64,000 nt of DNA, from contig NC_059289.1 of assembly GCF_017591435.1 (NCBI RefSeq), positions 10,765,426 to 10,829,425 on the forward strand, written 5' to 3'. Of the stretch, positions 1 through 12,320 are shown piece by piece. This DNA is from Portunus trituberculatus (Eukaryota > Arthropoda > Malacostraca > Decapoda > Portunidae). Position 1 is the first letter of the stretch. Every line of letters starts with the position of its first letter. The notes under the pieces were generated by a model. It had not been told where the DNA came from. It ran no database searches and saw only the letters and a list, made by a program, of their open reading frames with translations. Both the position numbers and the translations under genes were made by a program.

Positions 1-64
1 CTCCTACATGAATAGAGGAAGTATGAGGATACTCTTGCAAGGAATAGAGAGTAGAGAGCGTGGA

Positions 65-69
<5 letters not shown>

Positions 70-132
<63 letters not shown>

Positions 133-141
133 AGAGGGAGA
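70..141 (+). repeat. (GA)n microsatellite with degenerate GGGA tail
   Basis: Uninterrupted GA dinucleotides to about 122, then interrupted GGGAGA units. The Arg-Glu/Ser-Leu open frames over it are artefacts of the repeat. Confidence 0.95.
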
Positions 142-266
142 TGGGCGTGAGGGTGGCGTGAAGCGAGGGAAGGAGGCGAGCACGGGAGAATAAAGAAACA
201 ATAAGAAATATATGAGAGAGGTGAAGCATGAAAGAAGATGAAAGGAGGAGTTTGATGTCTGTGTGT

Positions 267-269
<3 letters not shown>

Positions 270-329
<60 letters not shown>
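270..329 (+). repeat. (GA)n microsatellite
   Basis: About 30 uninterrupted GA units, preceded by a short GTGTGTGTC run. Confidence 0.95.
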
Positions 330-331
<2 letters not shown>

Positions 332-518
332 TGGGAAAAGCGAGGTACGTATTCCGTTCTCGCGTCGGTTGCTGAGGTGACGCAAAACTTGAAAGAAAGC
401 GAAGGAGGTCGAGAGAAAAGAAAATGTCTTGTTGTGATCACGGAGTCGCGAGGAAGGGACGGTGATGACTTACAAAAAACATTCAACTATTTTCATTTCT
501 CGTCCCAGTAAAATCGAT

Positions 519-730
519 ATTCAGAAACGCTTTATTCTCTCACCACGACTATTTTTAAAGGCCACAGAGATGATAAGCGTGGTTCTCATGAGTACTTCAC
601 CTGTCAATAATACATAAATCTTGGTAATCTGTTACGTAGAATATAAAAAAGCATCATTAAATACCTCAAAAACATGTGTAACTCTAACTAATGTGGTCTT
701 GTGAATGTAGCGGAGGAGTGGAGCAAAGCA
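519..730 (+). mobile_element. MITE-2 family copy (interspersed ~200-bp repeat)
   Basis: The copy starts with TCAGAAACGCTTTATTCTCTC and continues through a 'GGCCACAGAGATGAT' block to a GGAGGAGTGGAG end. The same order of motifs recurs at 5686-5887 and, on the other strand, at 6541-6684 and 40215-40361. No coding capacity. Its right end abuts the TTAA-flanked MITE that begins at 731. Classification as a non-autonomous DNA transposon is inference. Confidence 0.65.
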
Positions 731-938
731 TAGCCTTCAATATTGGGACACATTTCTTCCTTGATATTCGTGTACGATAAGACCATTTTATTGATCTGGG
801 AAGGGTCTATGGAGGTTAGGAAATTAATAACCAGAGTCTTCCCTATTCTAATCCACACATATGTTTCTGAAGCTGTAAAAAATCGTCAAATAGTAAGCAG
901 AATGAATATGAAACGCGTCATGATACTGAAGGGATTAA
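731..938 (-). mobile_element. TTAA-flanked MITE (MITE-1), copy 1
   Basis: About 208 bp. The left end (CCTTCAATATTGGGACAC) and the right end (CGCGTCATGATACTGAAGGG) are inverted relatives of each other, and TTAA follows at 935-938. The internal motifs 'GGGTCTATGGAGGT', 'CCAGAGTCTT' and 'TTTCTGAAGCTGTA' are shared with eleven other copies in the window. It carries no ORF of its own; the 70-codon frame over it is incidental. Confidence 0.8.
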
Positions 939-1279
939 ATTTGACAAGGCCGTAGTGAGGAGCGAGAGTATCAAGGCGAGGCGAGGCACACCATGCACTG
1001 CTGCTGCTTTGGGTTCGGTGGTGGAGAGACGAGTGTGGCGAGGAAGCCATATCGTTAGTCGCGTGGTTGGGTGTTACGAGGTCGTGAGAGTAGGGGTGGA
1101 AGACGGGGCGAGGCAGAGGAACACGCCCCCCACCCCCTGTGGTAATGAAAGGGGACGAGGGTGGCCGCCAGGGGGATGTAGTGCGGGAAATACCAGTGGG
1201 ATGTTATGAAGATTATCACCCCAGCTGTTACTGGCGTAAACCGGAGTAGAATAGGTTAAATAACTCCATATGTGGTGGT
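939..1279. other. Low-copy, moderately GC-rich interval; no gene seen
   Basis: Contains an 84-codon plus-strand frame (955-1209) rich in Arg and Gly that matches no family I know and has no convincing start context or splice signals. I see no repeat structure apart from a short CCCCC-rich stretch near 1125. Confidence 0.5.
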
Positions 1280-1622
1280 GTAACCTAACCTAACAGAGCC
1301 TATTTCTGGTCACACAGTGTATGTTAATCTCACCTCAGAAGAAGTAATGGCCATCCCAATTAGAAGATAGAATAGGTAAAGTCAAGGCCAATTCAGAATG
1401 TTACTCTAATTTATCATAACTTAACGAGCCTTATAATAGCTTAACCTAGCTTAACCTAACTTAATCTAACTTAACCATACCTTAATCAAAACCTGACTTA
1501 ACGTAACCTACCAAAAACCTACCCTAGCATAATCTGAAGTCTAATCTTAAACCTGACTTTTACCAAACCTTATTCCAGCTTATCCATACTTACCAACCCT
1601 AACCCTAACCTAACCTTAGTTG
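1280..1622 (-). repeat. Degenerate CCTAA/TTAGG-type (interstitial telomere-like) tract
   Basis: TAACCTAACCTAACA occurs at 1280-1295. From about 1413 to 1622 there is a long run of diverged TTAACCTAAC, CTAACTTAA and CCCTAACCCTAACC units. (TTAGG)n is the telomere repeat of most arthropods, so the tract resembles degenerate interstitial telomeric DNA with the C-rich strand on plus. It is too diverged to be a functional telomere. Confidence 0.7.
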
Positions 1623-2002
1623 ACCTGCCCTTCCTAGAATGTGAGAGGAGTGGCAGGCGGTGAAGGCGAGGAGGGGGCGAGGACAATAGAGAGAAGTGGC
1701 GCTAGTGAGGAACATGACAAGGGTGCGAGGGTGCGGGGGAGGTAAGAGGCTGGAGGGTGTAAAAAGCTCTCTCTCTCTGTGTGCCACTATTCTTATGTAC
1801 ACCTATTTTTATACATGAAAGGAAGCCGAGCGAGCGTGAAGCAGAAAATAATGAGTTAATGGATAAAACAACACTAAAGGCAGCTCAGAAAATAAAGACC
1901 AAGATGGGGAGGGATTTTCAAAGCTGTTAGTTTCGAGAAGCGGGGTGAGGAGTGTGTGGAGTGCTGGGAGCTGATCTTTCCTGTCAACACTTGGTAAATG
2001 GT

Positions 2003-2410
2003 CAGTGTTTTTTGTGTAAGAGGGGAAAAATGACCAAGGGCAATAGAAAGAGGTGAACAAAAAAATCCTACTTAGTAGTTGCCAGTTCTCGTGGAGGTTC
2101 CAGAAAGTTAGCTAAAAGAAAGAAATAATGTTTTTTTTTTCAAGGAAGAGGGAAAAATGACAAAGGACAATAGAAAGAGACAAAACAAAAAAATCCCTTT
2201 TAGTTGCCAGATCGCGTGCAGGTTCCGGAAAGTTAGTCAAAAGAAAGGAATAAATGTCTTTTTTTTTTATGTAAGAGGGGAAAAGTGGCGAAAGGCAATA
2301 GAAAGAGGTAAACAAAAGGCCCACTTAGGTGTCACTCCCCGTGCAGGTCCAAGAGAGTTAGCTAATAGGAAGGGATAAATGTCTTGAAATTTCCTTCTTA
2401 AATAGAGCTC
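2003..2410 (-). mobile_element. LINE 3' end, triplicated in tandem
   Basis: Three consecutive diverged copies (about 2003-2128, 2130-2257, 2258-2410) begin with a T-run plus TGTAAGAGGGGAAAA, then GGCAATAGAAAGAGG, then AGTTAGCTAA and GGATAAATGTC. On the minus strand each ends in CTTACATAAAAA, as expected for the poly(A) end of a non-LTR retrotransposon. The same sequence at 36468-36690 continues into a reverse-transcriptase C-terminus. The tandem arrangement is unusual, since LINE copies are normally dispersed. Confidence 0.7.
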
Positions 2411-2453
2411 ACTTGCCTCTCATTCATAACCTCTCCCCTGTCCGCTCTTGTGC

Positions 2454-2495
<42 letters not shown>

Positions 2496-2500
2496 TATTA

Positions 2501-2577
<77 letters not shown>

Positions 2578-2814
2578 ATTATTATTATTATTATTATTAT
2601 TATCATTATTATTGTTATTATTATTTATTTATTTATCGATTTATTTATTTCATTAAGGTTATCCCTCAACACTGTATCTCACACTAAGAAAAAAGGAAAA
2701 ACGAATACTGTGCTCAAATCTCTCCTTTTAAAGAGCCGGGAGTGTAAAGAATCAAGGCAGTTTAGTTGTAGTGAAGTCTTGATGTTCCTCTTTTTCTCTT
2801 CCTATTTTTAGTTG
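2411..2814. mobile_element. ~400-bp insertion carrying a (TTA)n array
   Basis: The LINE tail breaks off at GAGCTCA (2406-2412) and resumes at TTGCTCAAGTCG (2813-2822). GCTCA is present on both sides, like a 5-bp target-site duplication. The insert has unclassified flanks around a (TTA)n array and ends in a pyrimidine-rich stretch. That it is a transposed element is inference from the precise interruption. Confidence 0.4.
2454..2650 (+). repeat. (TTA)n microsatellite
   Basis: About 60 ATT units with single-base variants, grading into ATTT units at the right end. The poly-Ile and poly-Tyr open frames over it are repeat artefacts. Confidence 0.95.
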
Positions 2815-2945
2815 CTCAAGTCGTAAGCAGAAAAAAAAAAAAAAATGAAGGAGTTGCTGAGTTTACCAGAAAATAGAATGAAGGAATACTGATTCTGGTT
2901 AGCTCTAGCATTACGAGTGTGGATGAAAGGGTGAAAATGTTTAGA
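2815..2945 (-). pseudogene. LINE ORF2 C-terminal remnant (reverse transcriptase tail)
   Basis: On the minus strand the frame reads roughly HPFIHTRNARANQNQYSF, then SGKLSNSF. It corresponds to the segment just upstream of and including the W-N-S-L-P motif in CR1/L2/Jockey-type ORF2 proteins. The Trp is replaced by Ser and a run of about 15 A/T interrupts the alignment, so it is a decayed fragment. It is the continuation of the 2258-2410 copy beyond the insertion. Confidence 0.55.
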
Positions 2946-3540
2946 TGAGACACTTACACGCACTTAAATACATCTACTTCACCTACTTTCATAATTTTAA
3001 CCTCCACTGTGCCTTTTATCCATCCTCACAATTCCCCTTCCATCCACACACCAATTCCACCTTTCTCAACACCAGTCCACACTCCTCACCTTCCATATCA
3101 CCTTCACTCACACGAGGAACACAGAGGAAGATAAAGACAGACGATAACAACCCTACACTGTAAAATAAAGCAAAAAAACACGAAGACAGTAAAAGCAAAA
3201 CCTTCCCTTCACACATCATTCTTCCTCCATCTACCCCTTTATCATTCTCGTCCCTCTATTACACCCCTCCTTCATGCCATCCACTCCTCTCTCCCTTGCA
3301 AACCATTCCAGTCCTTCATTCCTCAACCCTCCACCGTCCTTCACCCACAGCGCCATTCATCTCTCCACCCATTTGCCGTCCCTGCCTCTATTCCCTTCAC
3401 CTATTCATTTCTTAAGCCTTGCATCTCCTGCCCACCTTCAGTTCGATCCTCGCCTCGGATCTCGCCCCCGCACCGGCCATCCATAGTGCCCCTACAGACA
3501 GATATTGGCTTCTTTCCGATATCTCCTGTGGGAATACCAG

Positions 3541-3541
<1 letters not shown>
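2946..3541. other. C- and T-rich low-copy interval; no gene seen
   Basis: Pyrimidine-biased plus strand with repeated CCTTCA, CCATCCAC and CTCACC words but no fixed repeat unit. Open frames here are Ser/Pro-rich and composition-driven. Confidence 0.5.
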
Positions 3542-3542
<1 letters not shown>

Positions 3543-3576
<34 letters not shown>

Positions 3577-3612
3577 GTAGTTATGATTCAGGCAGACAGA
3601 CAGACAGACAGA
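3543..3612 (+). repeat. (GA)n microsatellite followed by (CAGA)n
   Basis: GA units to 3574, a 17-bp spacer, then five CAGA units at about 3592-3612. Confidence 0.93.
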
Positions 3613-3701
3613 AAGACAAAAAGGGGACGGAATTGAAGGAAGCGAAGCTGAAAAAGGTCAAGGTGATGAGAAATTAAACGAAGCGGTGTGGCGAGAGTAA
3701 T

Positions 3702-3774
3702 GAAGGAGGAGGAGGAGGAGGAGGAGGAGGCAGTAGTTGTGGTGATGGTTGTGATGGTGGTGGTAGTGGTGGTT
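3702..3774 (+). repeat. (GGA)n then (GGT)/(GAT)n triplet block
   Basis: Nine GGA units followed by imperfect GTGATGGTGGTG units. Confidence 0.9.
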
Positions 3775-3856
3775 CAGGAAACGATAGATAATGATGAGGA
3801 AATGAACCGAAACGAGAGAAAAAGAGAAAAAATAAAAGAAGAACGAAGAATTGAGT

Positions 3857-4015
<159 letters not shown>

Positions 4016-4089
4016 TTTTGATGTGAGTAAGAAGAGGAAAGATGGTCATGCGAAGGAAAAAGAGAAAGTAAAGTTAGAAACGTAGAAAG

Positions 4090-4170
4090 AAGAGGAGAAG
4101 AAGAGAAGGAGGAGGAGGAGGAGGAGAGGAGGAGGAGGAGGAGGAGGAGGAGGAGGAGGAGGAGGAAGAG
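4090..4170 (+). repeat. (GGA)n microsatellite
   Basis: AGG triplets with a few GAAG interruptions, inside an all-purine stretch. Confidence 0.95.
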
Positions 4171-4241
4171 CCTGGGGAGGAGAAAAAAGTAGTAAGAATG
4201 CTGCAGTTGAAAAAAAAATGCAAAATCTGCAAGATAAAAAG

Positions 4242-4245
<4 letters not shown>

Positions 4246-4315
<70 letters not shown>
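4246..4315 (+). repeat. (GA)n microsatellite
   Basis: About 35 pure GA units. This is the last purine array before the strand switch near 4320-4380. Confidence 0.97.
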
Positions 4316-4318
<3 letters not shown>

Positions 4319-4379
4319 TTATAAGACAGTAAATCTCAGCGTGGATTATGCAACTAAACATCAACAAAGCCACACACAA

Positions 4380-4811
4380 GATCCTCTCCTCCTTGTCTTC
4401 CTCCTCCTCCTCCTCCTCCTTCTCCTCTTCTTCCTCCTCCTCCTCCTCCTCCTCCTCCTCCTCCTTCTTACTTTATTTTACTTTATTCAGCTCCCTCTTC
4501 CAGAATCTCGGATATTAAGCAGAAGAATTTGTCACATTTTCCTTTCATATGCAAAACTCAATGACGGTTTTTCCATACTGCATTGTACTTTCCCTGTTTA
4601 CTTCCCATCTCCTCCTCCTCCTCCTCCTCTTCTTCCTCCCTCCTCCTACTTTTACTCTTATTCTTTCTGCTCCTCCTGCTTTTTCCTCCTCCTCCTCATA
4701 CTCTCCTCTCCTCTTACTTCTCCTTGTCGTCGTCGTCATCGTTCTCCATCCGTTTATTTACCTTCCTCCTCCTCCTTACACCGTTTCTCTTTTTCCACAA
4801 TTTCCTCCTCC

Positions 4812-4846
<35 letters not shown>

Positions 4847-5105
4847 CTCCCTCTTCTTTCTTGCAATAATACTCCTCTTCATCGTCTTCATGTTTTTCCT
4901 GCCTTCTTCCTCCTTAATCCTCCTTAATCCTCCTCCTCCTCCTTCTCCTACTCTTCCTCCTTCTCTTCCTCCTTCTCTTCTTCTTTTTAGCAATTGTCCT
5001 CCTCCTCAGCGTCTTCATTTTTTTCTTCCTCCTTAGCTCATTTCTCCTCCTTCATACCTTCTTTCTCCTCTTCACTTCCTCCTCCTCCTCCTTTTCCTCT
5101 ACCTC
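4380..5105 (+). repeat. (TCC)n-rich polypyrimidine tract, ~0.7 kb
   Basis: Long runs of CTC/TCC triplets (best at 4395-4470, 4608-4640, 4800-4857 and 5080-5100) in an almost purine-free plus strand. The 272-codon frame over it is poly-Leu/Ser/Pro and is not a gene. With the GGA block at 4090-4170 it forms a large imperfect inverted repeat. Confidence 0.9.
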
Positions 5106-5216
5106 TGCCGCGCCATTTTGCTGCAGAAGAAATAACTTACTTTGTGTCTCTTCAATTTCTCGGTAATCAGCAGCCAGGAAGCGATTAGCATGTGGGTGAG
5201 GCAGCGGAGCAGTTTG

Positions 5217-5252
5217 CCAGTGTGCCAGTGTGCCAGTGTGCCAGTGTTGCCA
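5217..5252 (+). repeat. 8-bp tandem repeat (CCAGTGTG)n
   Basis: Four to five consecutive CCAGTGTG units. Confidence 0.85.
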
Positions 5253-5447
5253 CCTTAGCGCCACTACCCTTTGGTCTCATGAATACATCTCTGCTTACAT
5301 ATACAATACATACATACATAGTTAATTACTTTTATTGACCAAAATGTGCAGGTTTGTAGTAAAGTGAAAGGTACAATATTCCCATTGGTGCATTTACAGA
5401 AATATGCTTTTACAAACATAAGTTAAATGCTGCCACCTAAGCATTCT

Positions 5448-5655
5448 TCAACTCTTAATACCATGACGTGTTTTCATATTCATTCTGCTCACTATTTGGT
5501 GATTTTATACAGCTTCAGAATCTTATGTGGAGATTAAAATGGTGAACAGTGGCCATTAATCTTCTGACCTCCATAGACTCTTATAATATCAATAAAATCG
5601 TCGTATCATCCTAAAGTTTCCTGGTAAAAATGTGTCCCAGTACTGAAGGTGTTAA
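5448..5655 (+). mobile_element. TTAA-flanked MITE (MITE-1), copy 2
   Basis: Full-length copy in the orientation opposite to copy 1. The left end reads ACCATGACGTGTTTTCATATTC and the right end GTCCCAGTACTGAAGGTG, followed by TTAA at 5652-5655. The left TTAA is eroded. A MITE-2 copy starts 31 bp downstream. Confidence 0.8.
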
Positions 5656-5685
5656 GTCAAATAGTTACTAGCATACATAAGAGTG

Positions 5686-5887
5686 TTCTGAAACGCTTTG
5701 TTCTCTCACCGCGATTGTTTCTAAAGGCCACAGATATCATTAGCCGTGTTTTCAAGAGTGTTTCTCCACTTAGTAATGTAGAAATTTTGTCAAGCTATCA
5801 TTAGAACTGGGAAAAACATGTGAAAATTTATGTAATTTCAATAATAGCCTTTAAAATGTAGTGGAGGTATAGTTTAGTGTTTCAGAA
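5686..5887 (+). mobile_element. MITE-2 family copy, probably full length
   Basis: Begins TTCTGAAACGCTTTGTTCTC and ends ...AGTGTTTCAGAA. The first nine bases (TTCTGAAAC) are exactly inverted at the right end, and weaker complementarity continues inwards. Length about 202 bp with no coding frame. It is the best copy for defining the family ends. Confidence 0.7.
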
Positions 5888-6076
5888 TGGTTATACTACT
5901 CAATCTTTATGTATTAATAGGACGGTATGAGTCACGGAACATCACACAGCATAGGTAAGGTACACGCTTGCCTTTGCTTAGAAAGGTACAAACAAAGGAG
6001 TGCAGAGAGTAACGCACTTCCTGGTAACACTGACCCCACAACTGACTTGGCAGCACTGTGAGGGCTATCGTGCACT
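5888..6076. other. Low-copy interval; nothing recognised
   Basis: Mixed-composition DNA with no repeat unit, ORF or RNA gene that I can support. Confidence 0.5.
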
Positions 6077-6340
6077 ACTTCCTTCATTCCCTCATTCCTT
6101 CGTACCCTTTGTAGACTCGGTAATATCCTGAGTTCCTTTACTTTCCTCGTCCTTCCTTCCTTCCTTCCTTCCTTTATTTACCTCATCCTCTCCTTCCTTT
6201 CTCTCCTCCCTTCATTCTTTCTTCCCTCCCTCCTTTCCTCCTTTTCTTTCTTGTTTTTCCTTCCTTCCTTTTTTTCTATCTTTTCCTCCTCCATCCCTTC
6301 CTTCTTTCCTTCGTTCCTTCCTTCCTTTTGCCCTCGTTGC
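6077..6340 (+). repeat. (TTCC)n-rich polypyrimidine tract
   Basis: CCTT/TTCC tetranucleotides with interruptions. The purest stretch is at about 6149-6174. Confidence 0.9.
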
Positions 6341-6540
6341 TTCATTACTTTCTCTCACGTAACTGGACGCATTCCTCTCACCTTTCGCCAAGCAGACTTA
6401 TACAGCAATGCGTCCCAGTGAAGTGGTGAGGACTGCGCATGTCACTCTTAGAAAACCCGGGAATCTTTTAGGCTCGTGCTCTCAAACACTTCTGCTCTTC
6501 ACCTCCACTATTTAAAAAGGCTGTATTTAAATGTACACAA

Positions 6541-6684
6541 GTTTCTAAAGGTGTTTTTACGTTTCTAGAGGCAGATTGACAAGTTTTCTACATTATCAAC
6601 TGGAGAAACACTCTTGAAAATCTCGCTAGTTACCTTTGTGGCCTTGGAAAATAGTTGTAGTGAAAGAGTGGAGGGTTTCTGAAC
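6541..6684 (-). mobile_element. MITE-2 family copy, truncated
   Basis: Read on minus it starts GTTCAGAAACCCTCCACTC and includes GGCCACAAAGGTAACTAGCG and AGAGTGTTTCTCCAGTTGA, as in the 5686-5887 copy. The distal end differs from that copy. Confidence 0.65.
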
Positions 6685-6858
6685 ACGCACCTTAGAGAGA
6701 CATTGGAGATTGTACATTACTTTTAGATTGAATTTCGATCAACACTTTTCTCACAGCCCATCACTGCCTATTTTTCTAGAAACTTTTATTTATGCTTGAA
6801 TATTTGGATTTATTATTTGCTTTCCCGTGTATCTTTATTCGATATGTGTGAAGTATTG

Positions 6859-7098
<240 letters not shown>

Positions 7099-7228
7099 AA
7101 AACACACAACATAGCACAAAGAAACTCAGCACAAAGGGAAGCAATGTAACTCTTAGTGTTTCTCATTAAGCAAAACTCTGAATAGCAAGTAAACAAGAAA
7201 AGGAAAGTGACAGTTTTGCAGATAACAG

Positions 7229-7267
7229 AAACACAAACACAACACAACACAACACGACACAACACCA
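7229..7267 (+). repeat. (AACAC)n pentanucleotide repeat
   Basis: About seven AACAC units with one G substitution. Confidence 0.85.
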
Positions 7268-7907
7268 CGTTTCCCAGCAGTCTCAGTCATCATATTGTTA
7301 GTGTCAAGTCATTAGAGAGTTATAAAGGAAGATAAGAGAAGATTACCGCTGAGAATATGTAGAAACAAACGATAGTTTTAATGCAGGGACAACCACGTGT
7401 AGACCTAATGAATTCTTGCAACTTCCCTTACACTCTTACATTCTTAAACTAGACGAGACATGACGAGACTAGACAAGATGAGGTGAGGCGAGCGAGACAC
7501 CTCCCACACAGCATCGTAAATCACTCACACAAGCAAGACATGCATACCAGGAACCTTAATTTACAACAATGAGTGGAGCAGCAGCGGCGTTTCCAGCTCA
7601 TTATGGTGTCTTTATAAATCACGAGTGAGGGACAATAATGAAGACAAACTGACATTGGAAAACATAAAGGGAGAGAGGTGAGCACTTCAACAGTAAGGGA
7701 TAAAACGACTCTCCTTCCTTGCTGACGGTGAAATCACAGAGGGACAGCAAGAGGCAGAGAGAGAGATGGAGGTAAAAAAAAAATATGAAAAGTATGAAAG
7801 AGAGGAAGAGAGACAGGAAGGAGAATGTGAAGGAAGAGAGGAAGAAGGCAGACAGAAACAACTCGAGCCAATAATAGTTACCATGAAAAAAAATGATAAT
7901 GTTAGAA
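7268..7907. other. Low-copy, purine-leaning interval; no gene seen
   Basis: Includes GACGAGACTAGAC-like words near 7445-7500 and a GAGAGA/GGAAG-rich stretch at 7740-7860. Minus-strand frames over it are Phe/Ser/Leu-rich by composition and match no family. Confidence 0.5.
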
Positions 7908-8001
7908 ATATAGATAGGAAAGCTACGATATAGATAGGGAAGATAAGAAATATAGATAGGGAAGCGACTGTACCTACCACCTCCACCACCACCACCACCA
8001 C
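7908..8001 (+). repeat. TATAGATAGG-type tandem repeat and (CCA)n
   Basis: Three spaced units of ATATAGATAGGGAAG to about 7966, then nine CCA-type triplets at 7977-8001. Confidence 0.8.
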
Positions 8002-8175
8002 AAACACCTACAATATTTAATAGAATGGAAAATGAGAACAAGAGACGTAGCTTGGATTTCTCTCTATTCTTTGTCCTGTTGACCTTTTTAGCATAACACT
8101 AGACTTTGCCCTTTACATGCATTTCCTCCTTCACTGTCTGGCTGCCTGCACGCTAAATCAATGTTGCTATGATAG

Positions 8176-8176
<1 letters not shown>

Positions 8177-8213
<37 letters not shown>
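8177..8213 (+). repeat. (CA)n microsatellite
   Basis: About 18 CA units. Confidence 0.95.
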
Positions 8214-8217
<4 letters not shown>

Positions 8218-8289
8218 TTTTATTCCATTGTTCCGCTAGTTACTTTCGTGTTCATTGACTTCTTTGCTATTCATTCCTTTACACGCCAC

Positions 8290-8292
<3 letters not shown>

Positions 8293-8374
<82 letters not shown>
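8293..8374 (+). repeat. (CT)n microsatellite
   Basis: About 41 uninterrupted TC units. Confidence 0.97.
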
Positions 8375-8377
<3 letters not shown>

Positions 8378-8525
8378 GTCCGTAGTTTTTTTAAATTTCT
8401 TTTTGGTATTTTGTGAGCCAACATTTCAATTGACCTTTGTATTTATTGATTGCATTCTAGTGTGACTGAAAATGAGTTTTCTTTATACGAGAAAAACCGC
8501 ATTATATTGTGTTCTAATGCTTTTT

Positions 8526-8573
<48 letters not shown>

Positions 8574-8668
8574 TTACTACTTCTGACAGGTGGTAGTGTG
8601 TTGGTAGGAGTTGTAGTAGTAGTAGTAGTAGTAGTAATAGTAGTAGTAGTAGTAAGTGGTGGTGGTGA
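8526..8668. repeat. (CTA)n / (GTA)n inverted triplet pair
   Basis: (CTA)n at 8526-8580 with a CTATTACTAC interruption at 8571-8580; a 29-bp spacer; then (GTA)n at 8610-8654 with the complementary interruption GTAGTAATAG at 8631-8640; then GGT triplets. The arms can pair as a hairpin. Confidence 0.93.
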
Positions 8669-9477
<809 letters not shown>

Positions 9478-9573
9478 GGGTGAGAGGAGAGGCAGGAGGC
9501 TGAATACGTAATGGACGAGCAGGGAAAAATGTGAAGTGTGGAGATGAGCCCAGAGCCGGGGGGAGGCACGCCC

Positions 9574-9576
<3 letters not shown>

Positions 9577-9649
<73 letters not shown>
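9577..9649 (+). repeat. (CA)n microsatellite
   Basis: About 36 AC units, 100 bp downstream of the (GA)n array. Confidence 0.97.
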
Positions 9650-10845
9650 AAGACCCTTCCCTTATTCGATTTTTTTCTCTCCTCTCAGACTCATTAACAG
9701 CCTAACTCATTAACTAAGCCTTTCGTTGTAGTGCAGTGCAAGGAGGGCGGCGGCTGAGCTAGTGCTAGAAGGAGAAGCGTGATAATTGTACCTTAATTTG
9801 AATGAAGTGTTTGACGGGCTACCTCATCAAGTCATTCCGGTGAAATAAAAGCTCAGGGAAGGAGGGCAGAGTCTGGAGATGAATGAGGGCGTGGCCTAGT
9901 TGTAGGGGCCAAAAGGTTTAAGTTAATGAGAAGGATGGATTAGATTGGGGGTGTTTGGAAAGCGGGGTTTCTTCAGGGGTGTTCAACCCGTTATGTTTCG
10001 TGACTCACTGAAGTAATGTGGGTGTCGTGGTCAGCTGTGATGTCAGTAAGTTTTCCATGCGATGTCAGGATGTGTAGATGGAAAGATTAAATTCGTGTTA
10101 TTTACTATTTATTCATGAAGGTAACCACAAGGAAATAGTGCCAGAAAAAAAGGAACCTAATCAGATAAGATGAGCAAATGTGAATAGTGCAATACGATAA
10201 TAAACTGGAAATTTAAGAAGGCCTAGTTTCATAAAATGTAGAATGAATTGCTAAAAGAAATGCCTATAAAAAAGAAGCAATTAACTAGTGGTATTGTTCG
10301 TTAACCAATTACAGAAGCTACTTACAGTGAAATATTCGTCTAGTGTTGTTTTCAATGTATTTATAGCCTTGACTCACGCAATACTTGATGCCAATTGACT
10401 TAACACACGCTGAAATAATTCTTTCCTAGATAAATGTGCTCATGTTTCTTTTTGTCGAAACATTTATCTAAAAGTGGCTCAAGTGTTTGTATTAAACTTC
10501 TAAAGGACACAAATTTTTTTTCTTTCTACATATTAAGCTTTTCCCACATAAGCAAACTTGAACTATATCCAGAAACTGCAGCTTCTTCTCATGCATTAAA
10601 AATAAATAAGTAAATTTCTTACCTATTCCTTGCATTTCCTCTAGCTTTGTTTCGTGTCAAAGGAAAAGGAGACCAGAGTGATCAAACGTAAATTGTGTGT
10701 AGCTGCAATGGCCAAACCAGTCACGGCCAAGGTGGTTCAATTCTGAGAAGCAAGACGAGACGACCGGCAAGTGTTTGGGACACAACTTTCTTGTAAACAC
10801 TTCACGGTGGCTGTGTTGTGGCCTGCCCTGCTTTTCTACCGCCTG

Positions 10846-10848
<3 letters not shown>
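9650..10848. other. 1.2-kb low-copy interval, AT-rich towards the right; no gene seen
   Basis: No ORF above about 60 codons, no repeat unit and no RNA gene recognised. AT content rises from about 10080 to 10640. Confidence 0.5.

Positions 10849-10906
<58 letters not shown>
10849..10906 (+). repeat. (GA)n microsatellite
   Basis: About 29 pure units. Confidence 0.97.
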
Positions 10907-12095
<1,189 letters not shown>

Positions 12096-12320
12096 GGTAT
12101 GAGGTGGTGGGAGATATGGTGAAGGTGGTGGGAGGGGTGGGGAAGTGTGTCAGTGGTGGTGGGAGGGCGGTGTCAGTGGCGGTGAAGGGAGGTATGAGGT
12201 GGTGGGAGGGCGGTGTCAGTGGCGGTGAAGGGAGGGTGTGGCAGGTATGAGGTGGTGGGAGGGCGGTGTCAGTGGCGGCGAAGGGAGGGTGTGGCAAGTA
12301 TGAGGTGGTGGGATGGCGGT
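12096..12320 (+). repeat. 53-bp minisatellite (GTATGAGGTGGTGGGAGG core)
   Basis: The motif GTATGAGGTGGTGGGA recurs at 12192, 12245 and 12298, a period of 53 bp, followed by GGCGGTGTCAGTGGCGG. A more diverged unit lies at about 12096-12190. GC-rich and G-biased on plus. Confidence 0.85.

Noticed and set aside
4218..5036. 272-codon plus-strand frame
   Set aside because: It is made of (GA)n and (TCC)n translation (poly-Glu-Arg, poly-Leu, poly-Ser, poly-Pro). The pyrimidine tract lacks stops by composition.
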